Of a stretch of DNA of 44,009 bases, positions 15,382 through 23,504 are shown in pieces. The notes beneath the pieces are model-generated. The model searched no databases, was not told where the DNA came from, and saw only the letters and a list, made by a program, of their open reading frames with translations. Positions within the stretch are counted from its first letter, which is position 1. Each line of letters opens with the position of its first letter. The DNA is taken from contig NZ_FZOR01000058.1 in NCBI RefSeq assembly GCF_900188445.1, positions 1 to 44,009 of the forward strand, given 5' to 3'. Origin of the DNA: Actinomadura meyerae (GTDB lineage: Bacteria > Actinomycetota > Actinomycetes > Streptosporangiales > Streptosporangiaceae). The translations under genes and the position numbers were made by a program.

Positions 15382-17043
15382 GTGACCCCTCCCGAAACGT
15401 CCCCGCCGGCCCGGCGGTCCCCGGGCATGCGCCGGTTCGCCGGCGGCCTCGCCGGCGCGGCCGTCGTCATCGCCGTCATCACGGTGCTGGCGCGGCTCGC
15501 CGGGTTCGGCCGCACCTACGCCTTCTCCCAGACGGTCACGACGTCCTGCCTCAGCCAGGCGTACTTCACCTCGACGCAGTTCCCCAGCATCGTCTACGAG
15601 ATCGTCGCGGGCGGCGCGCTCGCCAGCATGGTCGTGCCGGTGCTCGCCGGGCCCGCCGAGCGCGGCGACCGCGAGCAGGTCCGCCGGATCGGCTCGGCGC
15701 TGCTCACCTGGATCGTCGTGCTGATGGTGCCGCTGTCGGCGCTGATGGCGCTCGGCGCCCGCCCGATCATGCGGGCGCTGGTCGGCGACGACCTGCAGGG
15801 CTGCTCGCCGGACCAGATCGTCGACGCCGGCTCCACCATGCTCGCGATCATGTCGGCGCAGATGGTGATGTACGGGCTCGCGGTCGTCCTGTACGGGCTG
15901 CTGCAGTCGCACCGCCGGTTCGTCGCGCCCGCGCTGGCGCCGCTGATGTCGAGCCTGGTGGTGATCGGCGCGTACCTCGCCTACGCGCCGCTCGGCCGCG
16001 GTTTCGAGAACGACCTCGCCGGGCTGCCGACGGAGGCGATGCTGACGCTGTCGGTCGGGACGGCGCTCGGCGGCGTCGCGATGGCGGCGACCGCCGGGGT
16101 CGCGGTGTGGCGGCTGAGGCTGCGGCTGCGGCCGACGCTGCGCTTCCCCGAGGGGGTCGCGCCGCGGGTGCGGCGGCTCGCCGCCGCGGGCCTCGCCACG
16201 GTCGCGGCGCAGCAGCTGTCGGCGCTGCTGGTGGTGCGGCTCAGCTCCCGGGGGACGAGCGGCGCGCTCGCCAACTACCAGTACGCGTGGGCGATCTACC
16301 TGCTGCCCTGGGCGATCCTCGCGGTGCCGATCGCGACCAGCGCGTTCCCGCTGCTGTCGGCCCGGATCAGCGCGGGGGAGCAGGACCGGTTCGACGCGGT
16401 GACCGCGTCCACCACCCGCGCGGTGATCCTGGTGTCGTGCGCGGGCGCCGCGGCGCTCGCCGCCGTCGCCGTCCCGATCGCGGCGGTGTTCAACCCCGGC
16501 CACCCCGACCAGCAGGAGGTGCTGTCGCGGGCGGTGCTCGCGTTCGCGCCGGGCCTGCTCGGCTACGGCCTCGTCGCGCATCTCGGCCGCGTCCTGTACG
16601 CGTGCCACCGGGGGCGGGCCGGGGCCGTGGCGGTCGCGACGGGCTGGGGCGTCGTGATGGTCGCCGACGTCGCGCTGGTGCTGGTGGTCGAGCGGCAGTG
16701 GGTCGTCGCGGCCTTCGGCGCCGGCAACGCCCTCGGGATGACCGTCGCCGGTGCGCTGCTGCTGAGCACGCTCGTGCGGGCGCGGGGCGGTGCGGCCGCG
16801 CGCGGCCTGCCGCGCGCGCTCTCGGCCGGGGTGCTGGGCGGCGCGGCGGGCGGCGCCGCCGGCTACGCGGTCGCGGCGCTGCTCGGCCCCGGCGGCACCG
16901 GCGCCGCGGGGGAGCTGCGCAACGTCGGGACGGGCGCCCTCGCCGCGCTGGTCGCGGGCGCCGTATTCCTCCTGCTCGCATTCCTGATCGACGGCCGCGA
17001 CCTGCGCGCCGTCCTCACCCGGAAGGTGACACGCCATGGCTGA
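15382..17043 (+). CDS. MurJ/MviN-family lipid flippase
   Basis: A 553-residue MATE/MOP-like integral membrane protein with about 14 hydrophobic helices. Family features include LARLAGFGRTYAFSQ near the first helix, YEIVAGGALASMVVPVLAG, ALYQYAW-like NYQYAWAIYLLPWAILAVPI, and RVLYACHRG. MurJ flips lipid II across the membrane for peptidoglycan synthesis; paralogues in other clusters flip other lipid-linked glycans. Many actinomycetes also have a longer essential MurJ elsewhere, so this may be a dedicated paralogue, an inference I cannot test here. GTG 15382 is preceded by a weak CCGGAGAA site. The last eight bases overlap the glycosyltransferase gene. Confidence 0.88.
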   Translation: MTPPETSPPARRSPGMRRFAGGLAGAAVVIAVITVLARLAGFGRTYAFSQTVTTSCLSQAYFTSTQFPSIVYEIVAGGALASMVVPVLAGPAERGDREQVRRIGSALLTWIVVLMVPLSALMALGARPIMRALVGDDLQGCSPDQIVDAGSTMLAIMSAQMVMYGLAVVLYGLLQSHRRFVAPALAPLMSSLVVIGAYLAYAPLGRGFENDLAGLPTEAMLTLSVGTALGGVAMAATAGVAVWRLRLRLRPTLRFPEGVAPRVRRLAAAGLATVAAQQLSALLVVRLSSRGTSGALANYQYAWAIYLLPWAILAVPIATSAFPLLSARISAGEQDRFDAVTASTTRAVILVSCAGAAALAAVAVPIAAVFNPGHPDQQEVLSRAVLAFAPGLLGYGLVAHLGRVLYACHRGRAGAVAVATGWGVVMVADVALVLVVERQWVVAAFGAGNALGMTVAGALLLSTLVRARGGAAARGLPRALSAGVLGGAAGGAAGYAVAALLGPGGTGAAGELRNVGTGALAALVAGAVFLLLAFLIDGRDLRAVLTRKVTRHG

Positions 17044-18232
17044 CGGCCGGGACCTGGAGGGCCTGCGCGTCGCGCTCGTCCTCGGCACGAGCGCGGGCGG
17101 CGTCGGACGGCACGTCCGGTCGGTGGCGGCGGGCATCGCCGCGCGCGGCGCCCGCGTCCTCGTGTGCGGGCCCGCGCAGACCGAGGAGCAGTTCGGGTTC
17201 GGCGCCGCCGGGGCCCGCTTCGCCGAGGTCGACCTCGCCGACCGGCCCCGCCCGGTGCACGACGCGAAGGCGGTGGCGCGGCTGCGGTCGCTGCTGCGCG
17301 GCGCCGACGTCGTGCACGCGCACGGGCTGCGGGCGGGCGCCCTCGCGGTGGCGGCCGGGGCGCGGGTCGCGCCGGGCCCGCTGCGCTTCTCCAGGGGCGG
17401 CCCGCCGCTGGTGGTCACCCTGCACAACGCGGTGATCGCGGGCGGGCGGACGGCCGCGGTCTACGGGGCGCTGGAGCGCGTCGTCGCGCGCGGCGCCACC
17501 CGCGTCCTCGGCGTCTCGCCCGACCTGGAGGAGCGGATGCGCTCGCTCGGCGCCCGGTCGGTGGGGCACGCGATCGTGCCCGCCCCGGCGCCGACGGCGC
17601 AGCCGGGCCCGGCCGCCCGCGCCGACCTGCGGGCGGAGCTGGGCGTCGGGGACCGGCCGCTGATCCTCACGGTGGGGCGGCTCGCCGCGCAGAAGGGCCT
17701 GCCCACGCTGCTCGATGCCGCCGCGGTCTGGGCGGCCCGCACCCCGCCGCCGCTGGTCGCGATCGCCGGGGACGGCCCCCTGGCCGGCGAGCTGCGCGAC
17801 CGGATCGAGGCCGAGGACCTGCCCGTCCGGCTGCTCGGCCACCGCTCCGACGTGCCCGCGCTGCTGGCCGCCTGCGACGTGGCGGTGCTGCCGAGCGTGT
17901 GGGAGGGGCAGCCGCTGATCGTCCAGGAGATCCTGCGGGCCGGGCGGCCGCTCGTCGCGACCCGGGTGGGCGGCATCCCCGGCATGGTGGGCGCCGAGCC
18001 GCGCCCCGCCGGCGGCTCGCTGCTGCAGGGGCCGGAGAGCAGGGCGGCGCTGCTGGTGCCGCCGGGCGACGCGGAGGCGCTGGAGCGCGCGGTGAGCCGG
18101 GTGCTGGACGACCCGTCGCTCGCGGCGCGGCTCGGCTCGGCCGCCGCCGAGCGCGCCGCGGCGCTGCCCGGCGAGGAGGACGCCGTCATCCAGCTGGCCG
18201 GCGTCTACCGGGAGCTGGCCGCCGCGCGTTAG
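17036..18232 (+). CDS. GT4 family glycosyltransferase
   Basis: A 398-residue retaining GT-B glycosyltransferase of family GT4, predicted to be cytoplasmic or membrane-associated. The N-terminal nucleotide fold has TSAGGVGRHVRSVAAG and VVHAHGLRAG. The C-terminal donor domain has LTVGRLAAQKGLPTLLDAA, IAGDGPLAGELRD, and the EX7E signature SVWEGQPLIVQEILRAG, followed by a glycine-rich phosphate-binding segment. Sugar donor and acceptor are unknown. It starts inside the end of the MurJ gene (8-base overlap), so the two are coupled, and it closes the steA-steB-MraY-like-MurJ unit. It probably extends the lipid-linked sugar that the neighbours start and flip. Confidence 0.88.
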   Translation: MADGRDLEGLRVALVLGTSAGGVGRHVRSVAAGIAARGARVLVCGPAQTEEQFGFGAAGARFAEVDLADRPRPVHDAKAVARLRSLLRGADVVHAHGLRAGALAVAAGARVAPGPLRFSRGGPPLVVTLHNAVIAGGRTAAVYGALERVVARGATRVLGVSPDLEERMRSLGARSVGHAIVPAPAPTAQPGPAARADLRAELGVGDRPLILTVGRLAAQKGLPTLLDAAAVWAARTPPPLVAIAGDGPLAGELRDRIEAEDLPVRLLGHRSDVPALLAACDVAVLPSVWEGQPLIVQEILRAGRPLVATRVGGIPGMVGAEPRPAGGSLLQGPESRAALLVPPGDAEALERAVSRVLDDPSLAARLGSAAAERAAALPGEEDAVIQLAGVYRELAAAR

Positions 18233-18275
18233 ACGCGCGAACCGGGGACATGGTTCGGAACGGGTCCGGAAAAAG

Positions 18276-18289
18276 CCCGCCGAAGCGGG
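18276..18289 (+). terminator. Weak hairpin after GT4 gene
   Basis: CCCGC-CGAA-GCGGG, a 5-bp stem with a stable tetraloop, 44 bases after the GT4 stop and just upstream of the riboswitch. It could mark the end of the steA-GT4 transcript; weak evidence. Confidence 0.3.
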
Positions 18290-18324
18290 AACCGTCCCAC
18301 CGGGGGCCGCGTTCAAGTAGGCAA

Positions 18325-18450
18325 GTGGAGGGGAGTATCCCCGCGCGCGGTTCTCGTCAATACGGTCGGCCCATGCCGGCCCGGGTCCGCGGCCCCCGTG
18401 CTCTTCTGGGCGGGAGAGACCTCCAGCGCTCGTTCGTGTCCGCTGGAGGT
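18325..18450 (+). promoter_or_regulatory. yybP-ykoY manganese riboswitch with anti-SD hairpin
   Basis: The leader of the TerC gene carries the yybP-ykoY hallmarks: TGGAGG then GGAGTA (18326-18337) on the 5' side, an internal CGTCAATACGG segment, and GGGAGAGACCTCCA (18412-18425) on the 3' side. P1 is TGGAGG (18326-18331) paired with CCTCCA (18420-18425). The same CCTCC also starts a perfect 10-bp hairpin, ACCTCCAGCG (18419-18428) with CGCTGGAGGT (18441-18450), that buries the Shine-Dalgarno GGAGG (18445-18449). P1 and the sequestering hairpin exclude each other. Mn2+ binding should stabilise P1 and free the ribosome site, switching translation on. Mn2+ sensing is known for the class; the pairing is directly visible. 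Confidence 0.85.
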
Positions 18451-18457
18451 GTTCACG

Positions 18458-19471
18458 TTGTCCGTGTCCCCGCTGGTGTGGGGCCTCACCATCGCAGGCA
18501 TCCTCGCCGTCATCGCCGCCGACCTCTTCCTGATCCACCGGAACGACACGCGGGAGTTCACCACCCGCAGGGCCGCGTTCTGGTCCTCGATCTACATCGG
18601 CCTCGCCGTGCTCTTCGGCGCCGGGGTCTGGCTCTTCGCCGGGGGCCGGTACGCCGGTGAGTACTTCGGCGGGTTCGTCACCGAGAAGAGCCTCAGCGTC
18701 GACAACCTCTTCGTCTTCATGGTGATCCTCGCCCGGTTCGCGGTCCCGAAGCAGGCCCAGCACACCGTGCTGATGGCGGGCATCGTGATCGCGCTCCTGC
18801 TGCGCGGCCTGTTCATCGCGGTCGGCGCCGCCGCGATCTCGACCTTCACGTGGGTCTTCTTCCTGTTCGGCGCGTTCCTCATCTGGACCGCGATCGGCCT
18901 GGTGCGCGGCGGCGACGAGGAGGAGGTCAAGGAGAACGCGCTGCTGCGGTGGGCCAAGCGCGTCATCCCGACCTCCGAGGAGTACGACGGCGGCCGGTTC
19001 ACCACCCGGCGGGACGGGCGGCGGCTGCTGACCCCGATGGCCATCGTCATGATCGCGATCGGCTCCACCGACGTGCTGTTCGCGCTGGACTCCATCCCGG
19101 CGATCTTCGGGCTGACCACCGAGCCGTACCTGGTGTTCACGGCCAACGCGTTCGCGCTGATGGGCCTGGTCCAGCTGTACTTCCTGCTCGGCGGGCTCAC
19201 CGACCGGCTCGTCTACCTCGCGCACGGGCTGGCGTTCATCCTCGGCTTCATCGGGGTCAAGCTGATCTTCCACGCGCTGCACGAGTACGGTGTCGCCTGG
19301 GCGCCGGAGATCCCGATCTGGGTGTCCCTCGCGGTGATCGCCGGGACGCTCACCGCCACCACCGCGGCGAGCCTCGCGGTCGGCGGCGGCCGGACCGCCG
19401 GGTCCGGCGAGACCGCCGGGTCCGGCGGGGACGCGGCGGCGGAGTCCGCCGCGGCGACACGCGAGAGCTGA
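18458..19471 (+). CDS. TerC/Alx-family membrane protein, probable Mn2+ exporter
   Basis: A 337-residue TerC-family integral membrane protein with about nine helices. The two family signatures are present: TEKSLSVDNLFVFMVI (about residues 75-90) and GSTDVLFALDSIPAIFG (about 200-215). Their acidic residues line the proposed metal path. TerC/Alx proteins are linked to Mn2+ efflux or to metal loading of exported enzymes. Control by a Mn2+ riboswitch supports that role here. The TTG at 18458 is chosen because GGAGG (18445-18449) lies eight bases before it; upstream in-frame starts fall inside the riboswitch. The C-terminal 40 residues are a Gly/Ala/Ser-rich tail with a repeated TAGSG motif. Confidence 0.9.
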   Translation: MSVSPLVWGLTIAGILAVIAADLFLIHRNDTREFTTRRAAFWSSIYIGLAVLFGAGVWLFAGGRYAGEYFGGFVTEKSLSVDNLFVFMVILARFAVPKQAQHTVLMAGIVIALLLRGLFIAVGAAAISTFTWVFFLFGAFLIWTAIGLVRGGDEEEVKENALLRWAKRVIPTSEEYDGGRFTTRRDGRRLLTPMAIVMIAIGSTDVLFALDSIPAIFGLTTEPYLVFTANAFALMGLVQLYFLLGGLTDRLVYLAHGLAFILGFIGVKLIFHALHEYGVAWAPEIPIWVSLAVIAGTLTATTAASLAVGGGRTAGSGETAGSGGDAAAESAAATRES

Positions 19472-19546
19472 GACCCGGCTCTCCTCCCACAGATCCGAAT
19501 CCTGTTCTAGAATCGCGGTCAAAAGGGTCTGAGAGAGGGTTGACGC

Positions 19547-21742
19547 ATGGCCATCGGGCTGACCGAGGAGCACGAGGCGCTCGCCGAATCGGTGCGCGGC
19601 TTCGCCGAGCGCAACATCCCGGCCGCGGCCGTCCGGGCCGTGCTGGACGCCGACGAGGAGACCAGGCCGGGCTTCTGGCCCGCCCTGGCCGAGCAGGGCC
19701 TGCTGGGCCTGCACCTGGACGAGGAGCACGGCGGGCAGGGCTACGGCCTGCTGGAGCTGTCGGTCGTGCTGGAGGAGCTGGGCCGCGCCGCCGCGCCCGG
19801 CCCGTTCCTGCCGACCGTCCTCGCCGGCGCCGTCATCGACGCGTCCAGCAACGCCAAGCTGCGCGCGGAGCTGCTGCCCGCGCTCGCCGGCGGGTCGAAG
19901 ACCGCCGCGGTCGCGCTGGACGGCGCCCTGACCGGCCGCCGCGAGGACGGCTCCCTGGTCGTGACCGGCACGTCCGGCACGGTGCTCGGCGCCGCGCTCG
20001 CCGACGTCGTCGTCCTGCCGGTCGCCGCCGACGAGGGCGAGCAGTGGGTCGCGGTGGACGCCGCCGACCTCACCGTCACCCCGGTCGCGAGCCTGGACCG
20101 GGTCCGCCGCGTCGCCGCCGTCGAGGCGTCCGGGGTGGCCGTCGCCGCCGACCGCGTCCTGGACGGCGTCACCGCCGGCCGGGTCACCGACCTCGCCGCC
20201 GCGCTGTTCGGCGCGGAGGCCGCCGGCCTCGCCGGATGGCTGGTCGACACCGCCGCCGAGTACGCCAAGGTCCGCGAGCAGTTCGGCCGCCCGATCGGGC
20301 AGTTCCAGGGCGTCAAGCACAAGGCCGCCCGCAGCCTGATCGCGCTGGAGCAGGCCCGCGCCGCCGCCTGGGACGCCGCCCGCGCCCTGGACGAGGGCAC
20401 CGGGGAGGCCGGGTTCGCCGCCGCCGTCTCCGCCGTGATCGCGCTGGACGCCGGCGTGCAGACCGCCCGCGACGCCATCCAGATCCTCGGCGGCATCGGG
20501 TTCACCTGGGAGCACGACGCGCACGTCTACCTGCGCCGCGCCCTCACCCTGCGGGCGCTGCTCGGCCCGTCCACGCGGTGGGCCGCCAAGGTCGCCGAGC
20601 TCGCGCTCGCGGGCGGCCGCCGCGAGGTCGTGCTGGAGCTCGACGAGGACGCGCAGCCGCTGCGCGAGCGGATCCGCGCCGAGATCGCCGAGCTGGCCGC
20701 GATCGAGGACAAGGACGCGCTCGCCGCGAAGATGGGCGACGAGGGCTGGACCGTCCCGCACTTCCCGAAGCCGTGGGGCCGCGAGGCCGGGCCGGTCGAG
20801 CAGATCCTCATCCAGCAGGAGCTGAAGGCCGCCAAGGTCAAGGCCCCGAACCTCGGGATCGGCGCGTGGCTGGTGCCGTCCCTCGTCCGGTACGGGTCGG
20901 ACGAGCAGAAGGAGCGCTTCCTGCGGCCGACGCTGCAGGGCAGGATCGTCTGGTGCCAGCTGTTCTCCGAGCCCGGCGCGGGCTCCGACCTCGCGTCGCT
21001 GTCGATGAAGGCCGAGCGGGTCGAGGGCGGCTGGAAGCTCACCGGGCAGAAGATCTGGACGTCGCTCGCCCAGCACGCCCAGTGGGGCTTCTGCATCGCC
21101 CGCACCGACTTCGACGCGCCCAAGCACGACGGGATCACCTACTTCCTCGTCGACATGAAGTCCCCGGGCGTCGACGTCCGGCCGCTGCGCGAGCTGACCG
21201 GTGAGGCGCTGTTCAACGAGGTGTTCCTGGACGGCGTGTTCGTCCCCGACGAGCAGGTCGTCGGCGAGGTGAACAAGGGCTGGCAGGTCGCGCGGAACAC
21301 GCTGTCCAACGAGCGGGTGTCGCTGTCGACCGGCGGCGGGCTCGGCATGGGCGTGCCCGAGCTGCTGCGGTTCTTCGCGAACCGGACGCCGGACGCCGTC
21401 GGCGCCGCCGAGGTGGGCAGGCTCGTCGCGCAGGGCCAGTCGATCGACCTGCTCGGCCTGCGCACCACGCTCAAGCAGCTGAACGGCGTGGAGCCGGGCG
21501 CGGAGGCCAGCGTCCGCAAGCTCCTCGGCGTCCAGTTCAACCAGGACGTCGCCGACTACTGCTGGGCGGCGCAGGGCACGGCCGCCGCGACCGAGGTCCC
21601 GATGACCGAGAGCGGCATCGTGGCGCGCGCCATGCTGTTCAGCCGCGCGATGACCATCTACGGCGGGACGACCGAGGTGCAGCTCAACATCATCGGCGAG
21701 CGCATCCTCGGCCTGCCCCGCGACGCCGAGCCCGGCAAGTAG
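19547..21742 (+). CDS. Two-domain fused acyl-CoA dehydrogenase (FadE-type)
   Basis: A 731-residue flavoprotein made of two tandem acyl-CoA dehydrogenase domains (about 1-360 and 365-731). The first contains VREQFGRPIGQFQGVKHKAA and GGIGFTWEHDAHVYLRRA. The second contains QLFSEPGAGSDLASLSMKAE, GQKIWTSLAQHA and the C-terminal YGGTTEVQLNIIGERILGL. Fused ACADs of this size are known in actinobacteria (FadE34 and FadE6 in M. tuberculosis), where FadE34 acts on bile-acid or cholesterol side-chain thioesters. The substrate here is unknown, and no steroid genes are near. It catalyses FAD-dependent alpha,beta-desaturation of an acyl-CoA in the cytoplasm. A GAGAGAGGG site (19532-19540) precedes the ATG. 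It seems to be a single-gene unit. Confidence 0.9.
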   Translation: MAIGLTEEHEALAESVRGFAERNIPAAAVRAVLDADEETRPGFWPALAEQGLLGLHLDEEHGGQGYGLLELSVVLEELGRAAAPGPFLPTVLAGAVIDASSNAKLRAELLPALAGGSKTAAVALDGALTGRREDGSLVVTGTSGTVLGAALADVVVLPVAADEGEQWVAVDAADLTVTPVASLDRVRRVAAVEASGVAVAADRVLDGVTAGRVTDLAAALFGAEAAGLAGWLVDTAAEYAKVREQFGRPIGQFQGVKHKAARSLIALEQARAAAWDAARALDEGTGEAGFAAAVSAVIALDAGVQTARDAIQILGGIGFTWEHDAHVYLRRALTLRALLGPSTRWAAKVAELALAGGRREVVLELDEDAQPLRERIRAEIAELAAIEDKDALAAKMGDEGWTVPHFPKPWGREAGPVEQILIQQELKAAKVKAPNLGIGAWLVPSLVRYGSDEQKERFLRPTLQGRIVWCQLFSEPGAGSDLASLSMKAERVEGGWKLTGQKIWTSLAQHAQWGFCIARTDFDAPKHDGITYFLVDMKSPGVDVRPLRELTGEALFNEVFLDGVFVPDEQVVGEVNKGWQVARNTLSNERVSLSTGGGLGMGVPELLRFFANRTPDAVGAAEVGRLVAQGQSIDLLGLRTTLKQLNGVEPGAEASVRKLLGVQFNQDVADYCWAAQGTAAATEVPMTESGIVARAMLFSRAMTIYGGTTEVQLNIIGERILGLPRDAEPGK

Positions 21743-21747
21743 CGCCG

Positions 21748-22089
21748 CTACCGGCGCGGACGGAAGGTGTAGGTGACGTTCACCAGGACGACGCCGGCGA
21801 GGGCGACGAACAGGCCCGCCAGCCCGGCGTTGACGACGCCGAGCGCGCCGAGCGGGATGGCGGCGAGCAGCGACAGCACGGCCATGGCCAGGCTGTGATC
21901 GTGCTCGCCGCCGCGCGCGGGCGCGGGACGCGGCCGGGGCCGCGGCGCGGCCCCGGCCCGGGCGTCGAGGGTCTCCTCGATGCGGTCGACGACCGTCTCC
22001 AGGAACGCCTCGTCGTACTCGGGCCCGAGCTCGCGCCGGGCCGCCATCGCCGCGGTGAGGTCCTCGCGCGGCAGTCGTGGGGACGTCAT
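21748..22089 (-). CDS. Small membrane protein with two helices
   Basis: A 113-residue protein. The N-terminal half is soluble (LPREDLTAAMAARRELGPEY, then DEAFLETVVDRIEETLDARA), followed by an Arg/Pro/Ala linker, then two hydrophobic helices (about 68-85 and 88-106) and a short basic end. It is a typical actinobacterial small membrane protein of unknown function. The ATG at 22089 is chosen because TATAAC lies exactly six bases before it on the minus strand, giving a leaderless transcript. A longer frame upstream has no such support. It converges with the acyl-CoA dehydrogenase gene, leaving a five-base gap. Confidence 0.75.
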   Translation of the reverse strand: MTSPRLPREDLTAAMAARRELGPEYDEAFLETVVDRIEETLDARAGAAPRPRPRPAPARGGEHDHSLAMAVLSLLAAIPLGALGVVNAGLAGLFVALAGVVLVNVTYTFRPRR

Positions 22090-22095
22090 GTCCCG

Positions 22096-22101
22096 GTTAT
22101 A
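22096..22101 (-). promoter_or_regulatory. -10 element for a leaderless transcript
   Basis: On the minus strand TATAAC is followed by six bases and then the ATG of the small membrane protein gene. This is the arrangement of leaderless actinobacterial promoters, where transcription starts at or next to the A of ATG. It fixes the start of that gene. Confidence 0.5.
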
Positions 22102-22211
22102 GGCGGCCGGGCGCGCCGGACGCGTCACCCGGCAGGACGAACCGGCCGGTACCCCCCAGGTAGCAACCGCACTACACTGCCGCTTCCGCCCCCGACCATC
22201 CGGAGGTCCGC

Positions 22212-22637
22212 GTGACCCGCCAGGGCGTTCTCGCCGTATGCGCCGCCACTGCCGCCGCCGCGCTCGCGCTCGGCGGATGCGGGAGCGGGACGGAGCCCGC
22301 GGCGGACGACGGCCCCTCCGAGGCGGCCACCGCGCTGGCGGCGCTGCCGGCGGTGAAGCGGTCCGACGTCCGCCCGCTCGTCGGCCGCTGGGTCGGCACG
22401 GCCAAGGACTACTTCCAGTTCAAGGTGGACGGAAGCGGCGTCTGGGTGCGCGACGGGCAGACGATGTGGAGCGGCGTGGTCATCCCCGAGGGCGACGGCA
22501 AGTTCCGGTTCTCATGGCAGGGCGGCGATCCGCAGGTCGCGTCCTACTGGGGCCTCGAGCTGGAGGACCGGACGACGTTCGTCTTCTCAGCGACCAACCA
22601 GAAGTACAAGGCCGTCGCGAAGAAGGGCAAGGAATGA
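22212..22637 (+). CDS. Secreted lipoprotein, hypothetical
   Basis: A 141-residue lipoprotein. The N-terminus is a type II signal peptide (GVLAVCAATAAAALALGGCG) with a lipobox LGGC at about residues 20-23, then an acidic linker. The mature part (RPLVGRWVGTAKDYFQFKVD, GVWVRDGQTMWSGVV, WQGGDPQVASYWGLEL) reads as a small all-beta domain, perhaps lipocalin-like; no family is recognised. GGAGG (22202-22206) lies five bases before GTG 22212. The stop overlaps the MoxR gene start (ATGA), so the three genes 22212-24896 are probably one operon. TACACT at 22173-22178 may be its -10. Confidence 0.82.
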   Translation: MTRQGVLAVCAATAAAALALGGCGSGTEPAADDGPSEAATALAALPAVKRSDVRPLVGRWVGTAKDYFQFKVDGSGVWVRDGQTMWSGVVIPEGDGKFRFSWQGGDPQVASYWGLELEDRTTFVFSATNQKYKAVAKKGKE

Positions 22638-23503
22638 CCGACGCGATGTTCTCCTCGCCCGCCGACGTCGAGGCGCGGCTGGCCGAGGCCGGCTACCTCG
22701 CGGACGAGGCGATCGCCACCACCGTCTACCTCGCGCAGGCGCTCGGCAAGCCGCTGCTCGTCGAGGGCCCGGCCGGGGTCGGCAAGACCGAGCTGGCGAA
22801 GGTCGTCGCGGCCTCGACCGGCGCGGAGCTGATCCGGCTCCAGTGCTACGAGGGGCTGGACGAGGCCCGCGCGCTGTACGAGTTCAACTACAAGAAGCAG
22901 CTCCTCGCGATCCAGGCGGCGCCCGCCGACCGGGCCTGGCAGGAGACCCACGACGACATCTTCTCCGAGGAGTTCCTGCTGGAGCGGCCGCTGCTGGCCG
23001 CGATCCGGCGCACCGGCCCGACCGTGCTGCTGATCGACGAGGCGGACAAGGCCGACGTCGAGGTGGAGGGCATGCTGCTGGAGGTCCTGTCGGACTTCCA
23101 GGTGACGATCCCCGAGCTCGGCACGGTCGGCGCCGTGCGGCGCCCGTTCGTGCTCATCACCTCCAACGCGGCGCGGGAGCTGTCGGAGGCGCTCAAGCGC
23201 CGCTGCCTCTACCTGCACCTGGACTACCCGTCGGCCGAGCGGGAGCGCGACATCGTGCTCGCGCAGGTGCCGGGGATCGAGGTGGAGCTGGCCGAGCAGC
23301 TCGTCCGCACGGTGGGGACGCTGCGCGACCTGGAGATCAAGAAGGCGCCGTCCATCGCCGAGACCGTCGACTGGGCCCGCACGCTGCTCGCCCTCGGCCT
23401 GGACGAGCTGGACGAGGCCGCCGTCGCGCGGACCCTCGGCGTCGTCCTCAAGCACGTCGCCGACCAGCGGCGCGCCGCGAAGGAACTCGGGCTGCGGGGC
23501 TGA
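22634..23503 (+). CDS. MoxR-family AAA+ ATPase
   Basis: A 289-residue AAA+ ATPase of the MoxR family. Walker A is VEGPAGVGKTELAKVVA (about residues 43-59), Walker B is VLLIDEADKAD, sensor 1 is VLITSNAAREL, and EALKRRCLYLHLDYPS holds the arginine finger region. MoxR proteins remodel or activate partner proteins together with VWA-domain proteins. The gene right after it encodes such a VWA protein, so they should act as a pair. The ATG overlaps the stop of the lipoprotein gene. The client protein is unknown; no CO-dehydrogenase or methanol dehydrogenase genes lie near. Confidence 0.92.
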   Translation: MTDAMFSSPADVEARLAEAGYLADEAIATTVYLAQALGKPLLVEGPAGVGKTELAKVVAASTGAELIRLQCYEGLDEARALYEFNYKKQLLAIQAAPADRAWQETHDDIFSEEFLLERPLLAAIRRTGPTVLLIDEADKADVEVEGMLLEVLSDFQVTIPELGTVGAVRRPFVLITSNAARELSEALKRRCLYLHLDYPSAERERDIVLAQVPGIEVELAEQLVRTVGTLRDLEIKKAPSIAETVDWARTLLALGLDELDEAAVARTLGVVLKHVADQRRAAKELGLRG

Positions 23504-23504
23504 C

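Noticed and set aside
13981..17427. Minus-strand open frame of about 1150 codons across steB to GT4
   Set aside because: Arg/Ala/Gly-rich nonsense opposite four recognisable genes; no domain and no ribosome binding site.
19505..19512. TTCTAGAA palindrome before the acyl-CoA dehydrogenase, considered as a KstR steroid-regulator site
   Set aside because: It lacks the AAC-N2-GTT core of the KstR motif, and no other steroid catabolism genes are near.
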